From the NCBI GenBank assembly GCA_041394605.1, contig JAWKHX010000008.1, forward strand, positions 124,001-188,000: DNA of 64,000 nucleotides. The letters are read 5' to 3'. The notes beneath the pieces are model-generated. The model saw only the letters and a program-made list of their open reading frames with translations. It did not search any database and was not told the DNA's origin. Below, piece after piece: positions 23,754-32,017 of this stretch. The position numbers and the translations under genes are program-made. How positions within the stretch are numbered: position 1 is the stretch's first letter; the number at the start of each line of letters is the position of its first letter. The DNA is from UBA668 sp041394605. GTDB lineage: Bacteria > Actinomycetota > Acidimicrobiia > Acidimicrobiales > Ilumatobacteraceae.

Positions 23754-24857
23754 ATGGATCGTCTCGCAGCCCTCTACGAGCAATGCGGCCAGAGCCCCTG
23801 GCTGGACAACCTGAAGCGCAGCTACGTCACCGGCGGTGAGCTGCGCCGCCAGATCCAGCGGGGCATCCGCGGCCTCACCAGCAACCCCACCATCTTCCAG
23901 AAGGCCATCCAGGGCTCGGCTGACTACGACGCCCAGTTCCGCGACCTCGTGGCCGCTGGTGGCACCACCATCGGCCACTACTGGGCGCTGGTGCTGCAGG
24001 ACATCCACGGCGCGCTGGAGCAGTTCGCGCCGCTGTACCAGGCCAGCAACCGGGGTGACGGCTACGTCAGCGTCGAGGTGGACCCCGGCCTGGCCCACGA
24101 CACCCAGGGCACCATCGACGCCGCCCGGGGGCTGCATCAGCAGATCGACCGTCCCAACCTGATGGTCAAGATCCCCGCCACGGAGGCCGGCCTGCCGGCC
24201 ATCGAGCAGATGATCAGCGAGGGCCGCAACATCAACGTCACCCTCATCTTCAGCCTCGACCGCTACCAGAAGGTCATGGACGCGTACATCTCCGGCCTGG
24301 AGCGGTGGGCCGGCTCAGGCGCCACCGACCTCTCCAGCGTCGCCAGCGTGGCCAGCTTCTTCATCAGCCGGGTGGACACCGAGGTGGACCACCGTCTGGA
24401 AGCCATCGGCCAGGACACCGCGCTCGCCCTGCGCGGCAAGGCCGCCGTCGCCCAGGGCAAGCTGGCCTACCAGGCGTTCCTGCGCACCTTCAGCGGCCCC
24501 CGCTGGCAGGCGCTGGCCGATCGTGGCGCCGTCCCTCAACGCCCGCTGTGGGCCAGCACCAGCACCAAGAACCCGGACTACCCGGACACCCTGTACGTGG
24601 ACTCCCTGATCGGCCCCCACACGGTGAACACCCTGCCCGACGCCACCATCGACGCGTTCGCCGACCACGGCACGGTCGCACGGGCAGTGGATGTGGACGT
24701 CATCGACGCGCAGAGCGTGTGGGCCGGTCTGGCCGAGGTGGGCGTGGACATGGACGACGTGGCGGCCACGCTGGAACGCGAGGGCGTGGCCAGCTTCCAG
24801 AAGAGCTTCGACGAACTGCTCGACGCCCTCCGGCAGAAGGCCACCGAACTGGCCTGA
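23754..24857 (+). CDS. tal: Transaldolase
   Basis: A 367-residue transaldolase of the actinobacterial Tal type. GLTSNPTIFQKAI and EVDPGLAHDT are typical; the Schiff-base lysine is in NLMVKIPATEAGLPAI; the phosphate-binding end reads RPLWASTSTKNPDY. It acts with transketolase in the non-oxidative pentose phosphate branch. It begins 4 nt after tkt, as in other actinobacteria where tkt-tal-zwf form an operon; zwf is not found here. The following 210 bases hold no gene. Confidence 0.95.
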   Translation: MDRLAALYEQCGQSPWLDNLKRSYVTGGELRRQIQRGIRGLTSNPTIFQKAIQGSADYDAQFRDLVAAGGTTIGHYWALVLQDIHGALEQFAPLYQASNRGDGYVSVEVDPGLAHDTQGTIDAARGLHQQIDRPNLMVKIPATEAGLPAIEQMISEGRNINVTLIFSLDRYQKVMDAYISGLERWAGSGATDLSSVASVASFFISRVDTEVDHRLEAIGQDTALALRGKAAVAQGKLAYQAFLRTFSGPRWQALADRGAVPQRPLWASTSTKNPDYPDTLYVDSLIGPHTVNTLPDATIDAFADHGTVARAVDVDVIDAQSVWAGLAEVGVDMDDVAATLEREGVASFQKSFDELLDALRQKATELA

Positions 24858-25054
24858 CCGGCCGGCGGGGCAGGCGGGGAACTTCGCCACCCCCGCCCGC
24901 CCCTGCCAGGCCCACGCCGGCCGGTTCCGCCAGGCCGCCGTGTTCCGACCGGGCCTGCTGGGAGGTGGCCCGGAGGTTCCCGCGGAACGCGCCGTGGTCC
25001 AGACGGCGGCACGCCCCGGGCATGACGCCGAACGGCGAAATTCCCTGCCCTGCG

Positions 25055-25060
25055 TAGAGT
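25055..25060 (+). promoter_or_regulatory. Predicted leaderless -10 element for the LOG gene
   Basis: TAGAGT, 7 nt before ATG 25068, with no Shine-Dalgarno sequence. Confidence 0.45.
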
Positions 25061-25067
25061 GCTGCCG

Positions 25068-26093
25068 ATGAACGACGCCGCCCACCCCGCCGACGAACTG
25101 TTCGCTCCCCTGCTCGACGCCCTGCCCACCGGTGCCGACCGCCGCCTGTCGCAGCAGTTGCTGCGTGCCGCCGCAGACCTGGTGCGACAGCAGCCGTCCA
25201 CCCTGGACCTCAAGATCGCCGGCGCGGCGCTGGAGGAAATGGGTGAAGCGTTCGCCATGTTCGCCGGCACCACGGACGTGCCGAAGGTCACCATCTTCGG
25301 CTCCGCCCGCACCAAGGAGGACGACCCGCTCTACGCCGCCGCCCGCCGGGTGGCCGAGCACCTCGCCGAGCAGGGCTGGATGGTCATCACCGGTGCCGGC
25401 CCGGGGATCATGCAGGCGGGAATGGAGGGCGCCGGGCGCGACCACTCCATCGGGGTGTCCATCCGCCTGCCGTTCGAGCAGGGCGCCAACCATGTCATCG
25501 CCGGCGACCACAAGTACGTCAGCATGAAGTACTTCTTCACCCGCAAGCTGATGCTCATCAAGGAGAGCAAGGGGTTCGTCTGCCTGCCCGGCGGGTTCGG
25601 CACCCTCGACGAGACGTTCGAACTGCTCACGCTCACCCAGACCGGCAAGGGCGTACCCGTGCCGATCGTGTTCCTGGACACCCCCGGCGACCCCTACTGG
25701 GAGACGGTGGACGACTTCGTGCGCGAGCAATTGGTGGCCCGCGGCCTCGTTGCGTCGGCCGACCGCCACCTGTACCTGATCACCGACGACTGCCGCCAGG
25801 CGGTGGACGAGATCATCGGCTTCTACCGCAACTTCGACTCGCTGCGGTATGTCGGCGACATGCTGATCGTCCGCCTCCACCACCGCCCCACCGAGCAGCA
25901 GATGGCCCAGCTCAACGAGCAGTTCGGCCACCTCAGCACCAGCGGCGTCATCCGCGTGGTCGAGCCCTTCGAACCCGAGCGCCGCGAGCAGGACCGGCTG
26001 GACCTCGCCCGCATCGGCTTCCCGTTCGCCAAGCACGGCTACGGTGACCTGCGCGAGATGATCGACCTGCTCAACCAGTTCGCGGAGGAGTGA
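25068..26093 (+). CDS. LOG-family (lysine-decarboxylase-like) nucleotide phosphoribohydrolase
   Basis: A 341-residue protein with the LOG fold. The motif PGGFGTLDE is at residues 174-182, GAGPGIMQAGMEG at 109-121 and the Arg-containing MKYFFTRK at about 153-160. LOG enzymes split the N-glycosidic bond of nucleoside monophosphates, releasing a base such as a cytokinin. This one is longer than the 190-residue short LOG proteins, with a C-terminal helical extension of about 90 residues resembling the longer TIGR00730-like group. The MOSC gene follows after 3 nt. Confidence 0.87.
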   Translation: MNDAAHPADELFAPLLDALPTGADRRLSQQLLRAAADLVRQQPSTLDLKIAGAALEEMGEAFAMFAGTTDVPKVTIFGSARTKEDDPLYAAARRVAEHLAEQGWMVITGAGPGIMQAGMEGAGRDHSIGVSIRLPFEQGANHVIAGDHKYVSMKYFFTRKLMLIKESKGFVCLPGGFGTLDETFELLTLTQTGKGVPVPIVFLDTPGDPYWETVDDFVREQLVARGLVASADRHLYLITDDCRQAVDEIIGFYRNFDSLRYVGDMLIVRLHHRPTEQQMAQLNEQFGHLSTSGVIRVVEPFEPERREQDRLDLARIGFPFAKHGYGDLREMIDLLNQFAEE

Positions 26094-26096
26094 CCC

Positions 26097-26927
26097 ATGC
26101 ATGTGGCAGCCATCTGGCGGTACCCGGTGAAGACGATGATCGGCGCCACCGTGCCCTCGGCCCACCTCGATGCCATCGGCCTGCGTGGCGACCGCGAGTG
26201 GGGAGTGCGCGACCTCACCACCGGCGCCATCGCCAACACCCGCACGCTCGGCGGGCTGATGCAGCTCAGGGCCGAGCCGCACGCTGACGGGGTGGCCATC
26301 ACACTGCCCGACGGCACCGTCACACACAGCAGCGCCGCCGACGTGGATGCCGTGCTGTCGGCCGCGCTCGGACGGTCGGTCACGTTGCAGGCCCGCCCGC
26401 CGGCCGCGGAGACGGAGTTCTACCGCAGGCTCCCCTCCACGGCCGCAGACCCGATGGCCGAGCTCCGCGAGATCTTCGCCCGCGAGGACGACGAGCCGCT
26501 GCCCGACTTCACCAAGTTCCCGGCCACGCTGGTCGAGTACGAGACCCCGCCCGGCGCGCTGTACGACTGCTACCCGCTGCTGGTCATGACCACCTCGGCG
26601 CTGCGGTCGATGCAGGAGGCCGTGCCGGCGTCGGTGATCGATGTGCGCCGCTTCCGGCCCAGCCTGGTCGTCGACACCGGCAACGAGCCGGGGCACCCGG
26701 AGTTGGGTTGGGCCGGCCGGAGGTTCGCCGTCGGCGGCGCAGTGATCGAGGTCATCAACGACTGCCCGCGCTGCGCGGCCATCACCAAGCAGGTCACCCC
26801 GGACGTGCCCCAGGACCGCTCGATCCTCCGCCATGTGGTGAAGGACCTCGGCCAGGCCGTCGGCGCCTACGCCGCGGTGGTGCAGCCCGGCCCCGTGCGC
26901 GAGGGCGACGACTTCCGCCCCCTCTAG
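26097..26927 (+). CDS. MOSC-domain protein
   Basis: A 276-residue protein with an N-terminal MOSC-N beta-barrel (IWRYPVKTMIGATVPSAHLD, LRGDREWGVRD) and a MOSC domain with RRFRPSLVVDTGNE and the conserved Cys region NDCPRCAAITKQV. MOSC domains carry sulfur or bind the molybdenum cofactor, as in mARC and MOCS3-linked enzymes. No ferredoxin domain is fused. It is probably co-transcribed with the LOG gene; a functional link is not obvious. Confidence 0.87.
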   Translation: MHVAAIWRYPVKTMIGATVPSAHLDAIGLRGDREWGVRDLTTGAIANTRTLGGLMQLRAEPHADGVAITLPDGTVTHSSAADVDAVLSAALGRSVTLQARPPAAETEFYRRLPSTAADPMAELREIFAREDDEPLPDFTKFPATLVEYETPPGALYDCYPLLVMTTSALRSMQEAVPASVIDVRRFRPSLVVDTGNEPGHPELGWAGRRFAVGGAVIEVINDCPRCAAITKQVTPDVPQDRSILRHVVKDLGQAVGAYAAVVQPGPVREGDDFRPL

Positions 26928-26934
26928 CCCAGTC

Positions 26935-26972
26935 GGAGGGTTTCGTGCTCACCTCCGAGCCGGAAACCCTCC
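26935..26972. terminator. Hairpin between convergent genes
   Basis: GGAGGGTTTC at 26935-26944 pairs perfectly with GAAACCCTCC at 26963-26972, leaving an 18-nt loop. It lies between the MOSC gene stop and the convergent small gene, so it can act in both directions. No T-run follows. Confidence 0.6.
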
Positions 26973-26982
26973 AACCCGGCGG

Positions 26983-27174
26983 TCAGTCGGCCGGGTCGCG
27001 GCCGCGCAGGAGGTGGACGGCCTTCTCGATGGCCCGCCGTGCCTGGGCGAGGCGCTTGTCGTCAGCCGGGCGGCCGGTGCGCTCCGCCGAGGCTTCACGC
27101 AGCTGGTCGAACATGATCTCGTCGAGGTCGTCGGCGACGGATTGCAGCCGCTCGGCCAGGTGGTCGTAGCTCAC
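26983..27174 (-). CDS. Small helical protein downstream of glcF
   Basis: A 63-residue acidic-basic helical protein (MSYDHLAERLQSVADDLDEI, FDQLREASAERTG, AIEKAVHLLRGRD). GTG overlaps the glcF stop (GTGA), so it is the last gene of that transcript. The heptad-like spacing of Leu, Val and Ala suggests a coiled coil. I do not recognise a family; it may be conserved with glcF in related genomes. Confidence 0.6.
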   Translation of the reverse strand: MSYDHLAERLQSVADDLDEIMFDQLREASAERTGRPADDKRLAQARRAIEKAVHLLRGRDPAD

Positions 27175-28340
27175 GGCGCCGGCACCCCTTCGGGAGCAAG
27201 CGCCTCGGCAACGATGTCCAGCGGATGGCGAACCGTGACACCGGCGGCGGCTAGGTGCATGGCGCAGCCGGGGTTGGCGCTGGCCACCACGCCACCGCCG
27301 GCCCGGGTGATGGCCGCCAGCTTGCGCTCCCGGATCTGCCCGGCGAGCTCCGGCTCCATCGCCGAGTAGGCGCCACCGGCCCCGCAGCACAGGCCGTCGT
27401 CGTCCAGCTCGGCGACCTCCGCCACGGCGCCGAGCACCGCGCGCACCGACAGGTGGACCTTCTGGACGTGACGCAGGTGGCACGGGTCCTGCACCACGAC
27501 TCGGCCAGCCGGATTGGCCGAGCGGGCCGCAGCCAGCTCATCGGCGCGGGGCGCCAGGTACTCGTGCACGTCCAGCACCCGACGGCTGAACGCTTCGGCG
27601 GCGGGCGTGCCGAGCAGGCGGCCGTACTCCTTCATCGCGGCCCCGCAGCCGGCCGAGTTGACCAGGATCGGGGCATCGCCGGGCATGGACGCCATCACCC
27701 GCTCGGCCAGCTTCGACGCCTGCGGGGTGAGCCCGGCGTGCGTGTGCAGCGCGCCGCAGCAGCCACCGCCGCTGCCCGGCACGGAGTACGTGACACCGAG
27801 CCGGCCGAGGATGCGGGCCGTGGCCTGATGGGTCTGGCGCTGCCAGGCGTCCATCACGCACCCGGTGAACAGCCACACGTCGGAGCCCGTGGCCCGCAGC
27901 GCCGGCGGGCGACGCAGGGCGAGGCGCGGCAGACCGAGCCGGCGGGGCACCAGCCGGGCCCGCTGGGCGAGGGCGAGCAGCGATGAGCCGGCCAGCAGCA
28001 GGCGGTGGCGCGGCAGCACGGCGAACGCCGCCCGCTGCCAGCGCGGCGTGATCCGCCCGGCGTCGGCGAGGGCGTGGCGGGTCTGCTCCTGCAGGTGCCC
28101 GTAGGGCACGCCGGACGGGCAGGCCGGCTCGCACCCGCGGCACTGCACACAGGTCTCCATGAACTCGACGAACGACGGCGTGACCTCGGCGCCCTCCCAC
28201 TGCACCGCCCGCATGGCGGCGATCCGTCCCCGTGGCGACAGGGCTTCCTCCCCCGTCACCCGGAAGGTCGGGCAGTGCGGCAGGCAGAGCCCACAGCTGA
28301 CACAGGTGGCGAGTTCCTTGTCGTCCAGGTGCAGGTTCAC
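27171..28340 (-). CDS. glcF: Glycolate oxidase iron-sulfur subunit
   Basis: A 389-residue subunit of membrane-associated glycolate dehydrogenase, passing electrons from the flavin subunit to quinone. Two [4Fe-4S] motifs are visible: CVSCGLCLPHCP from C13 and CVQCRGCEPACP. The two CCG domains follow, with GGGCCGALHTHAG and LCCGAGGAYSAM. GTG 28340 is chosen because the first ferredoxin motif begins 12 residues later and TACGGT lies 9 nt upstream. The partner genes glcD and glcE are 2.8 kb away on the same strand, with unrelated genes between. Confidence 0.92.
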   Translation of the reverse strand: MNLHLDDKELATCVSCGLCLPHCPTFRVTGEEALSPRGRIAAMRAVQWEGAEVTPSFVEFMETCVQCRGCEPACPSGVPYGHLQEQTRHALADAGRITPRWQRAAFAVLPRHRLLLAGSSLLALAQRARLVPRRLGLPRLALRRPPALRATGSDVWLFTGCVMDAWQRQTHQATARILGRLGVTYSVPGSGGGCCGALHTHAGLTPQASKLAERVMASMPGDAPILVNSAGCGAAMKEYGRLLGTPAAEAFSRRVLDVHEYLAPRADELAAARSANPAGRVVVQDPCHLRHVQKVHLSVRAVLGAVAEVAELDDDGLCCGAGGAYSAMEPELAGQIRERKLAAITRAGGGVVASANPGCAMHLAAAGVTVRHPLDIVAEALAPEGVPAP

Positions 28341-28397
28341 GGCCCACTCACCGTAGCGGCTGGGGTGCCGCGCCCGATGGCCACGCCGGCGCCGGCA

Positions 28398-28414
28398 CGG
28401 TTCAGCTGAACCGC
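28398..28414. repeat. Palindrome CGGTTCAGCTGAACCG, left copy
   Basis: A perfect 16-bp palindrome followed by C. An identical 17-bp sequence is at 29110-29126, so the pair brackets the Doc toxin-antitoxin cassette. The left copy is also 58 bp upstream of glcF, and could be an operator. Confidence 0.75.
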
Positions 28415-28434
28415 ACGCTCCGACCGGCACAGGC

Positions 28435-28451
28435 GGTATCGAACTGATACC
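28435..28451. promoter_or_regulatory. Putative operator of the Doc-type module
   Basis: GGTATC-GAACT-GATACC is a perfect 6-bp inverted repeat with a 5-nt spacer, ending 1 base before the antitoxin ATG at 28452. Ribbon-helix-helix antitoxins normally bind such sites to repress their own genes. Confidence 0.6.
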
Positions 28452-28664
28452 ATGCGCCCCATGGCGATGACTCTCCGGCTGACGGACAGCGAACAGGACG
28501 CCCTGCGTGAACGCGCTGAGGCCGAGGGCATCTCGATGCAGGAGGCGGCCAGGCGCGCCGTGCGCGAGTTCGTCGCTCGGGGTCAGCACCGCGACCGCGT
28601 CTCCTCGGCGACGGCGCTCGTGATGGACCGCCACGCCGACGCGCTGCGCCGTCTCGGCGAATGA
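28452..28664 (+). CDS. Ribbon-helix-helix antitoxin of the Doc-type module
   Basis: A 70-residue protein with a ribbon-helix-helix N-terminus (AMTLRLTDSEQDALRERAEA, then EGISMQEAARRAVREFVARG) and a C-terminal helix suited to neutralise the toxin. Overlap ATGA with the toxin gene. The start could be ATG 28452, or 28461 or 28467 further in. An inverted repeat lies immediately upstream. Most Doc toxins pair with Phd, so an RHH partner is a noticeable variant. Confidence 0.8.
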   Translation: MRPMAMTLRLTDSEQDALRERAEAEGISMQEAARRAVREFVARGQHRDRVSSATALVMDRHADALRRLGE

Positions 28665-29059
28665 CCGATCCGGTCGAGTACCTCGACCTCGACGATCTGA
28701 TCGACCTCGCGATTGCCCTGCTCGGCGATCCGCCACCGATTCGCGACGTCGGCCTCCTCGGATCCGCCGCAGCCCGACCCCAGGCGACCGCCTTCGGACG
28801 CGACGCGTACCCGGACGTCGTCACCAAAGCAGCGGCGCTGCTGCAATCGATCGTCAACAACCACGCTCTGGTCGACGGCAACAAGCGCCTCGGATGGTTA
28901 GCCACGGCCGTGTTCCTCGAACTCAACGGATACAGCGCGTCCGAGATCTCCAACGACGACGTCTACGACCTCGTCATCTGGATCGCATCCACCAACCCCT
29001 CCCTCGAGCACGTGAACACACGATTGTCCCGACTCCTTGTACGCCGGCGCCGACGCTGA
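28661..29059 (+). CDS. doc: Doc-family (Fic-fold) toxin
   Basis: A 132-residue Fic/Doc protein. The catalytic loop reads HALVDGNKRLGW, matching HxFx(D/N)(A/G)NKR with Leu in place of the Phe. Doc enzymes phosphorylate elongation factor EF-Tu and stop translation; Fic enzymes transfer AMP. Short length and the paired antitoxin favour Doc. It overlaps the antitoxin stop. Flanking identical palindromes suggest the module arrived as a unit in the glycolate oxidase region. Confidence 0.87.
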   Translation: MTDPVEYLDLDDLIDLAIALLGDPPPIRDVGLLGSAAARPQATAFGRDAYPDVVTKAAALLQSIVNNHALVDGNKRLGWLATAVFLELNGYSASEISNDDVYDLVIWIASTNPSLEHVNTRLSRLLVRRRRR

Positions 29060-29109
29060 CTCCGTCGCACCCGATCGGCAGTTCTCGCTAGAAGGCAAGC
29101 CGTCCGAGC

Positions 29110-29126
29110 GGTTCAGCTGAACCGCC
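29110..29126. repeat. Palindrome CGGTTCAGCTGAACCG, right copy
   Basis: Identical in 17 bases to 28398-28414, located 51 bp after the Doc toxin stop. Confidence 0.75.
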
Positions 29127-29145
29127 CCACTTCCGCAGCTCAGCG

Positions 29146-29319
29146 CTACACCACCTGAACGTGGAAGGAGTCGAGCGCCTCAGCCGGGATGCCGAGCGTC
29201 CCGTCCTCGAGCTTCACCCGCGGCAGCCGCTTCTCGTACATCGCTTGCACCACGACACGGGTCGGCACGCCCAGCCGTCGAGCAGCCTCGGCGGGCAGCA
29301 GCACTTCCTGCTCGGTCAT
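29146..29319 (-). CDS. Tiny MerR/excisionase-like DNA-binding protein
   Basis: About 57 codons beginning MTEQEVLLPAEAARRLGVPT, then RVVVQAMYEKRLPRVKLEDG and LGIPAEALDSF. The pattern (helix-turn-helix, then a wing with Arg-Leu-Pro and an Asp-Gly turn) is that of excisionase-type or MerR-like minimal HTH proteins. The ATG overlaps the stop of an even smaller upstream frame (ATGA). The exact 3-prime end is uncertain by a base or so. It is a candidate regulator of the nearby palindromes. Confidence 0.55.
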   Translation of the reverse strand: MTEQEVLLPAEAARRLGVPTRVVVQAMYEKRLPRVKLEDGTLGIPAEALDSFHVQVV

Positions 29320-29423
29320 TGCACGCCCCCTTCGTCGAGGCCCAACGTACCGTGGAGCATTCGGATGACGGTCGCGAGCTCGTCCTGCAGCTCCCTGCTC
29401 CGTTCAGTGAACTCGGGTGGCAC
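29316..29423 (-). CDS. Possible 35-residue acidic helical protein
   Basis: A frame starting GTG 29423 reads MPPEFTERSRELQDELATVI then RMLHGTLGLDEGGVQ, and its TGA overlaps the start of the next tiny gene. The sequence is helical and its composition is natural for a protein. Size makes it uncertain. It faces nei, whose start is 33 bp away, so both would share a short promoter region. Confidence 0.35.
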   Translation of the reverse strand: MPPEFTERSRELQDELATVIRMLHGTLGLDEGGVQ

Positions 29424-29456
29424 TGGGCGGCGAGCGGGCCCTAGCGTCTGGGGGCC

Positions 29457-30251
29457 ATGCCCGAAGGCCACACCATCCACCGCATCGCCAAGGACCACAG
29501 CCCGCTGTTGACCGGCCGGCCGGTTGCGGTCAGTTCGCCGCAGGGACGCTTCGCCGCCGACGCGGCGCTGGTCGACGGGCAGACGCTGGAGCGCATCGAG
29601 GCGTACGGCAAGCACCTGTTCTACTGGTGGTCCAGCGGGCGCGTCGGGCACGTGCACCTCGGCCTGTTCGGCAAGTACCGGGTGCACCGCGGGCCGGGGG
29701 CCGTGGCGCCGCAGGGCGAGGTGCGGATGCGCCTGCGGACCGACCTGGCCACGATCGACCTCGCCGGCCCGACGGACTGCGCGATCGGCACGCCGGACGA
29801 CCGTGACGCCATCGTCGCCCGGCTGGGGCCGGACCCACTGCGCCGCGACGCCAAGCCCGCCGAGGCGCTGCAGCGCATGGCCCGCAGCAAGCAACCGATC
29901 GGCGCCCTGCTCCTGGACCAGAAGGTGATGGCGGGGGTCGGCAACGCCTACCGGGCGGAGGTGCTGTTCGTGAACGCCATCCATCCGCTGCGCCCCGCCG
30001 CCGACCTCTCCGACGCCGAGCGCGAGGCCGTGTGGGCCACGGTCGTCGCCATGCTGCGCAAGGGCGTGAAGGACAACCGGATCATCACCATCGACCGCAA
30101 GGAGTTCCCCGTGCCGAAGGGCGCGCCGCGACGGGGCGACGGCACGTACGTGTACTTCCGCGACACCTGCCTCCGCTGCGGCACCCCCACGGGCCGGCTG
30201 ACACTGGCCGGGCGGGACTGCTACTACTGCCCCGCCTGCCAGCCCGGCTAG
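29457..30251 (+). CDS. nei: Fpg/Nei-family DNA glycosylase (endonuclease VIII-like)
   Basis: A 264-residue base-excision-repair enzyme. The N-terminus MPEGHTIHR carries the catalytic Pro2 and Glu3, with Gly-His typical of Nei rather than Fpg (PELPE). The helix-two-turn-helix region LLLDQKVMAGVGNAYRAEVL is intact, and a C-terminal zinc finger is made by CLRCG and CYYCPAC. It removes oxidised pyrimidines and cuts the strand. It ends 1 bp from the convergent kinase-like gene. Confidence 0.92.
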   Translation: MPEGHTIHRIAKDHSPLLTGRPVAVSSPQGRFAADAALVDGQTLERIEAYGKHLFYWWSSGRVGHVHLGLFGKYRVHRGPGAVAPQGEVRMRLRTDLATIDLAGPTDCAIGTPDDRDAIVARLGPDPLRRDAKPAEALQRMARSKQPIGALLLDQKVMAGVGNAYRAEVLFVNAIHPLRPAADLSDAEREAVWATVVAMLRKGVKDNRIITIDRKEFPVPKGAPRRGDGTYVYFRDTCLRCGTPTGRLTLAGRDCYYCPACQPG

Positions 30252-30252
30252 G

Positions 30253-31155
30253 TCACGCCGGCCGCCAGCGCGGGGCGTCCGGGTCGCCCAGCCAGTAGCG
30301 CAGGCGACGGCGGGCCTCCTCCGCCGCCTCCAGGTTCGTCCGACCGGCGCGGACCCGCATCATCGTGGCCACGAGCAGGCGCATCTCCGCCAGCAGGTCG
30401 CCCACCGGATCGCCGCGCAGCGAGCGGCCGAAGCCGGCGGCGAACGCCTCGTACAGGCCGGGCACGCCGTCCCACCGCTCCGTCCAGGTCATCACCGCGG
30501 CATGGTCCCACGTCGCCGGGCCGCGGCACGCAAGATCCCAGTCCAGCAGCACCGGGCCGTCGTCGGTCTGCACCACGTTCCCCGGGTGGATGTCGCCGTG
30601 GCAGAACACCTGCGGCGCGGCGGCGATCCGGTCGCGCCAGCCCTCGCAGCGAGCCAGCGCGGCATCCAGCGCTGCCCGTGCCGGCGCGTCCAGCAGGTCG
30701 TCGATTTCCTCCCGCAGTGCCTCCACCCGCCAGTGCGGGAACGAACCGCAGAACGGCAGCGGGTAGTGGGCGGCGACGTCGTCCACCGCGATCCGGTGCA
30801 CCCGGGCGACCATCGCCCCGACGGCGGCCCAGTCCACCGCACCATGAGGGTGCAGCCGCTCGATGGCCAGCACCGACAGGTCACCGTGGTGGACGGCGCC
30901 CTCGATGGCCGGCCTCGGCACACGCACCCCCTCGGCGGCCAGCCGGGCCATCAGCCACAACGCGTCCTCCACCGGCGCCGTCGTGCGGGCCACCCGCAGC
31001 ACGATCTCCTCACCACAGGTGAACAGGGCGTTCATGCCGGTGCGGAGGTGCTGAGGCGCCGGCAACCCCCACTCGGCGGCGGCAGCGTCCGCCGCAGCCT
31101 GAGTGGTGGCCAGGTCGCCCGGCGGCTCGGCCACGAACGGCAGCGGCTCAGCCAT
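30253..31155 (-). CDS. APH-family phosphotransferase (aminoglycoside/choline kinase-like)
   Basis: A 300-residue kinase-like protein. The catalytic loop is FCHGDIHPGNVV, where Asp is the base, and the metal-binding Asp is in VLLDWDLACRG. The N-lobe has the Lys-equivalent region IVLRVARTTAP. APH proteins phosphorylate small molecules such as aminoglycosides, homoserine or choline; the target here is not known. ATG 31155 overlaps the glcE stop by 8 nt, so it is transcribed with glcDE, and a metabolic rather than resistance role is more likely. Confidence 0.8.
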   Translation of the reverse strand: MAEPLPFVAEPPGDLATTQAAADAAAAEWGLPAPQHLRTGMNALFTCGEEIVLRVARTTAPVEDALWLMARLAAEGVRVPRPAIEGAVHHGDLSVLAIERLHPHGAVDWAAVGAMVARVHRIAVDDVAAHYPLPFCGSFPHWRVEALREEIDDLLDAPARAALDAALARCEGWRDRIAAAPQVFCHGDIHPGNVVQTDDGPVLLDWDLACRGPATWDHAAVMTWTERWDGVPGLYEAFAAGFGRSLRGDPVGDLLAEMRLLVATMMRVRAGRTNLEAAEEARRRLRYWLGDPDAPRWRPA

Positions 31156-32017
31156 GCACGGGCAGGACGGGGTTGAGCCGACCGGTGGGGTCCATCTCCC
31201 GCCGGACGGCCTCGGCCAGCGCAGCCTCGCGGGCGTCCCGGGTCGGTGACGTCCACTGGTCGGCGTGGTGCACAACGCCGACACCCAGTTCGACGACGAA
31301 CGTGCCCGTGGAAGCCATCGCCTCCGCAGGCGGCAGCACCCGGCGGCTGCCCGTCGGCAGCGTCGGCGGGCCGTCGCACGGCTCCATCCCCAGGGATGCC
31401 GCCTGGGCGGCGAGGTCCTCCGGGTGGCCCTCCAGCAGGGCCCACACCATCGTGCCGTCCCACAGCAGGCTGACCGGCCGGTACAGGCCGCGCTGCACGA
31501 CGGCGGGCTCGGCCGACGTGCGGTACCACTGCGACGCCCGGGCCAACGGGCGGGTGCGCAGGATCACCTCACCCAGGAAGCCGAGCGTGCCCCGCGAGCC
31601 CACCAGCAGGCGGCACACGTCGAAGCCGCTGACGTTCTTCACCGTCGGCCCGCCGGCCTTCACCACCTCGCCGGCGGCCGACACGTAGCGCGCTTGCAGC
31701 AGGGTGTCGCGCACGGGTCCCCAACCCAGCTGGCGCACGTCGGCCCGCCCAACCGAGAGCGCACCGCCCACCGTGCCGCCAGCGGGCAGAGCGACGGTCT
31801 GGCGATGCTCGGCCAGCGCGGCAACGAGTTCGTCCACCGGCGTGCCGGCGCCGCAGCACACGGTCATCTCGTCCGGCTGCAGCCAGGCGATGCCCGCGGG
31901 CGCGCCGACACAGCGGACCCCCGGCACCGGGCCGCCCCGGGTACCGAGCCCCGTGATGGTCACCGGACCGGCATCGGCATCGCCGACCGCGGCGGCGAAC
32001 TCCGCCAGATCGATCAC
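31148..32017 (-). CDS. glcE: Glycolate oxidase FAD-binding subunit GlcE
   Basis: A 289-residue FAD-binding PCMH-type protein. ALPAGGTVGGALSVGRADV and VKAGGPTVKNVSGFDVCRLL, then GSRGTLGFLGEVILRTRPLA, are family blocks. It is shorter than the approximately 350-residue E. coli GlcE but ends in the usual MDPTGRLNPVLP. GTG 32017 overlaps the glcD stop (GTGA). It forms the GlcDEF dehydrogenase with the separated glcF. Confidence 0.9.
   Translation of the reverse strand: MIDLAEFAAAVGDADAGPVTITGLGTRGGPVPGVRCVGAPAGIAWLQPDEMTVCCGAGTPVDELVAALAEHRQTVALPAGGTVGGALSVGRADVRQLGWGPVRDTLLQARYVSAAGEVVKAGGPTVKNVSGFDVCRLLVGSRGTLGFLGEVILRTRPLARASQWYRTSAEPAVVQRGLYRPVSLLWDGTMVWALLEGHPEDLAAQAASLGMEPCDGPPTLPTGSRRVLPPAEAMASTGTFVVELGVGVVHHADQWTSPTRDAREAALAEAVRREMDPTGRLNPVLPVHG

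Noticed and set aside
30253..31155. Calling the APH-family gene an antibiotic-resistance gene
   Set aside because: It is co-transcribed with glcDE and the family includes many metabolic kinases. Nothing specific to aminoglycosides is visible.
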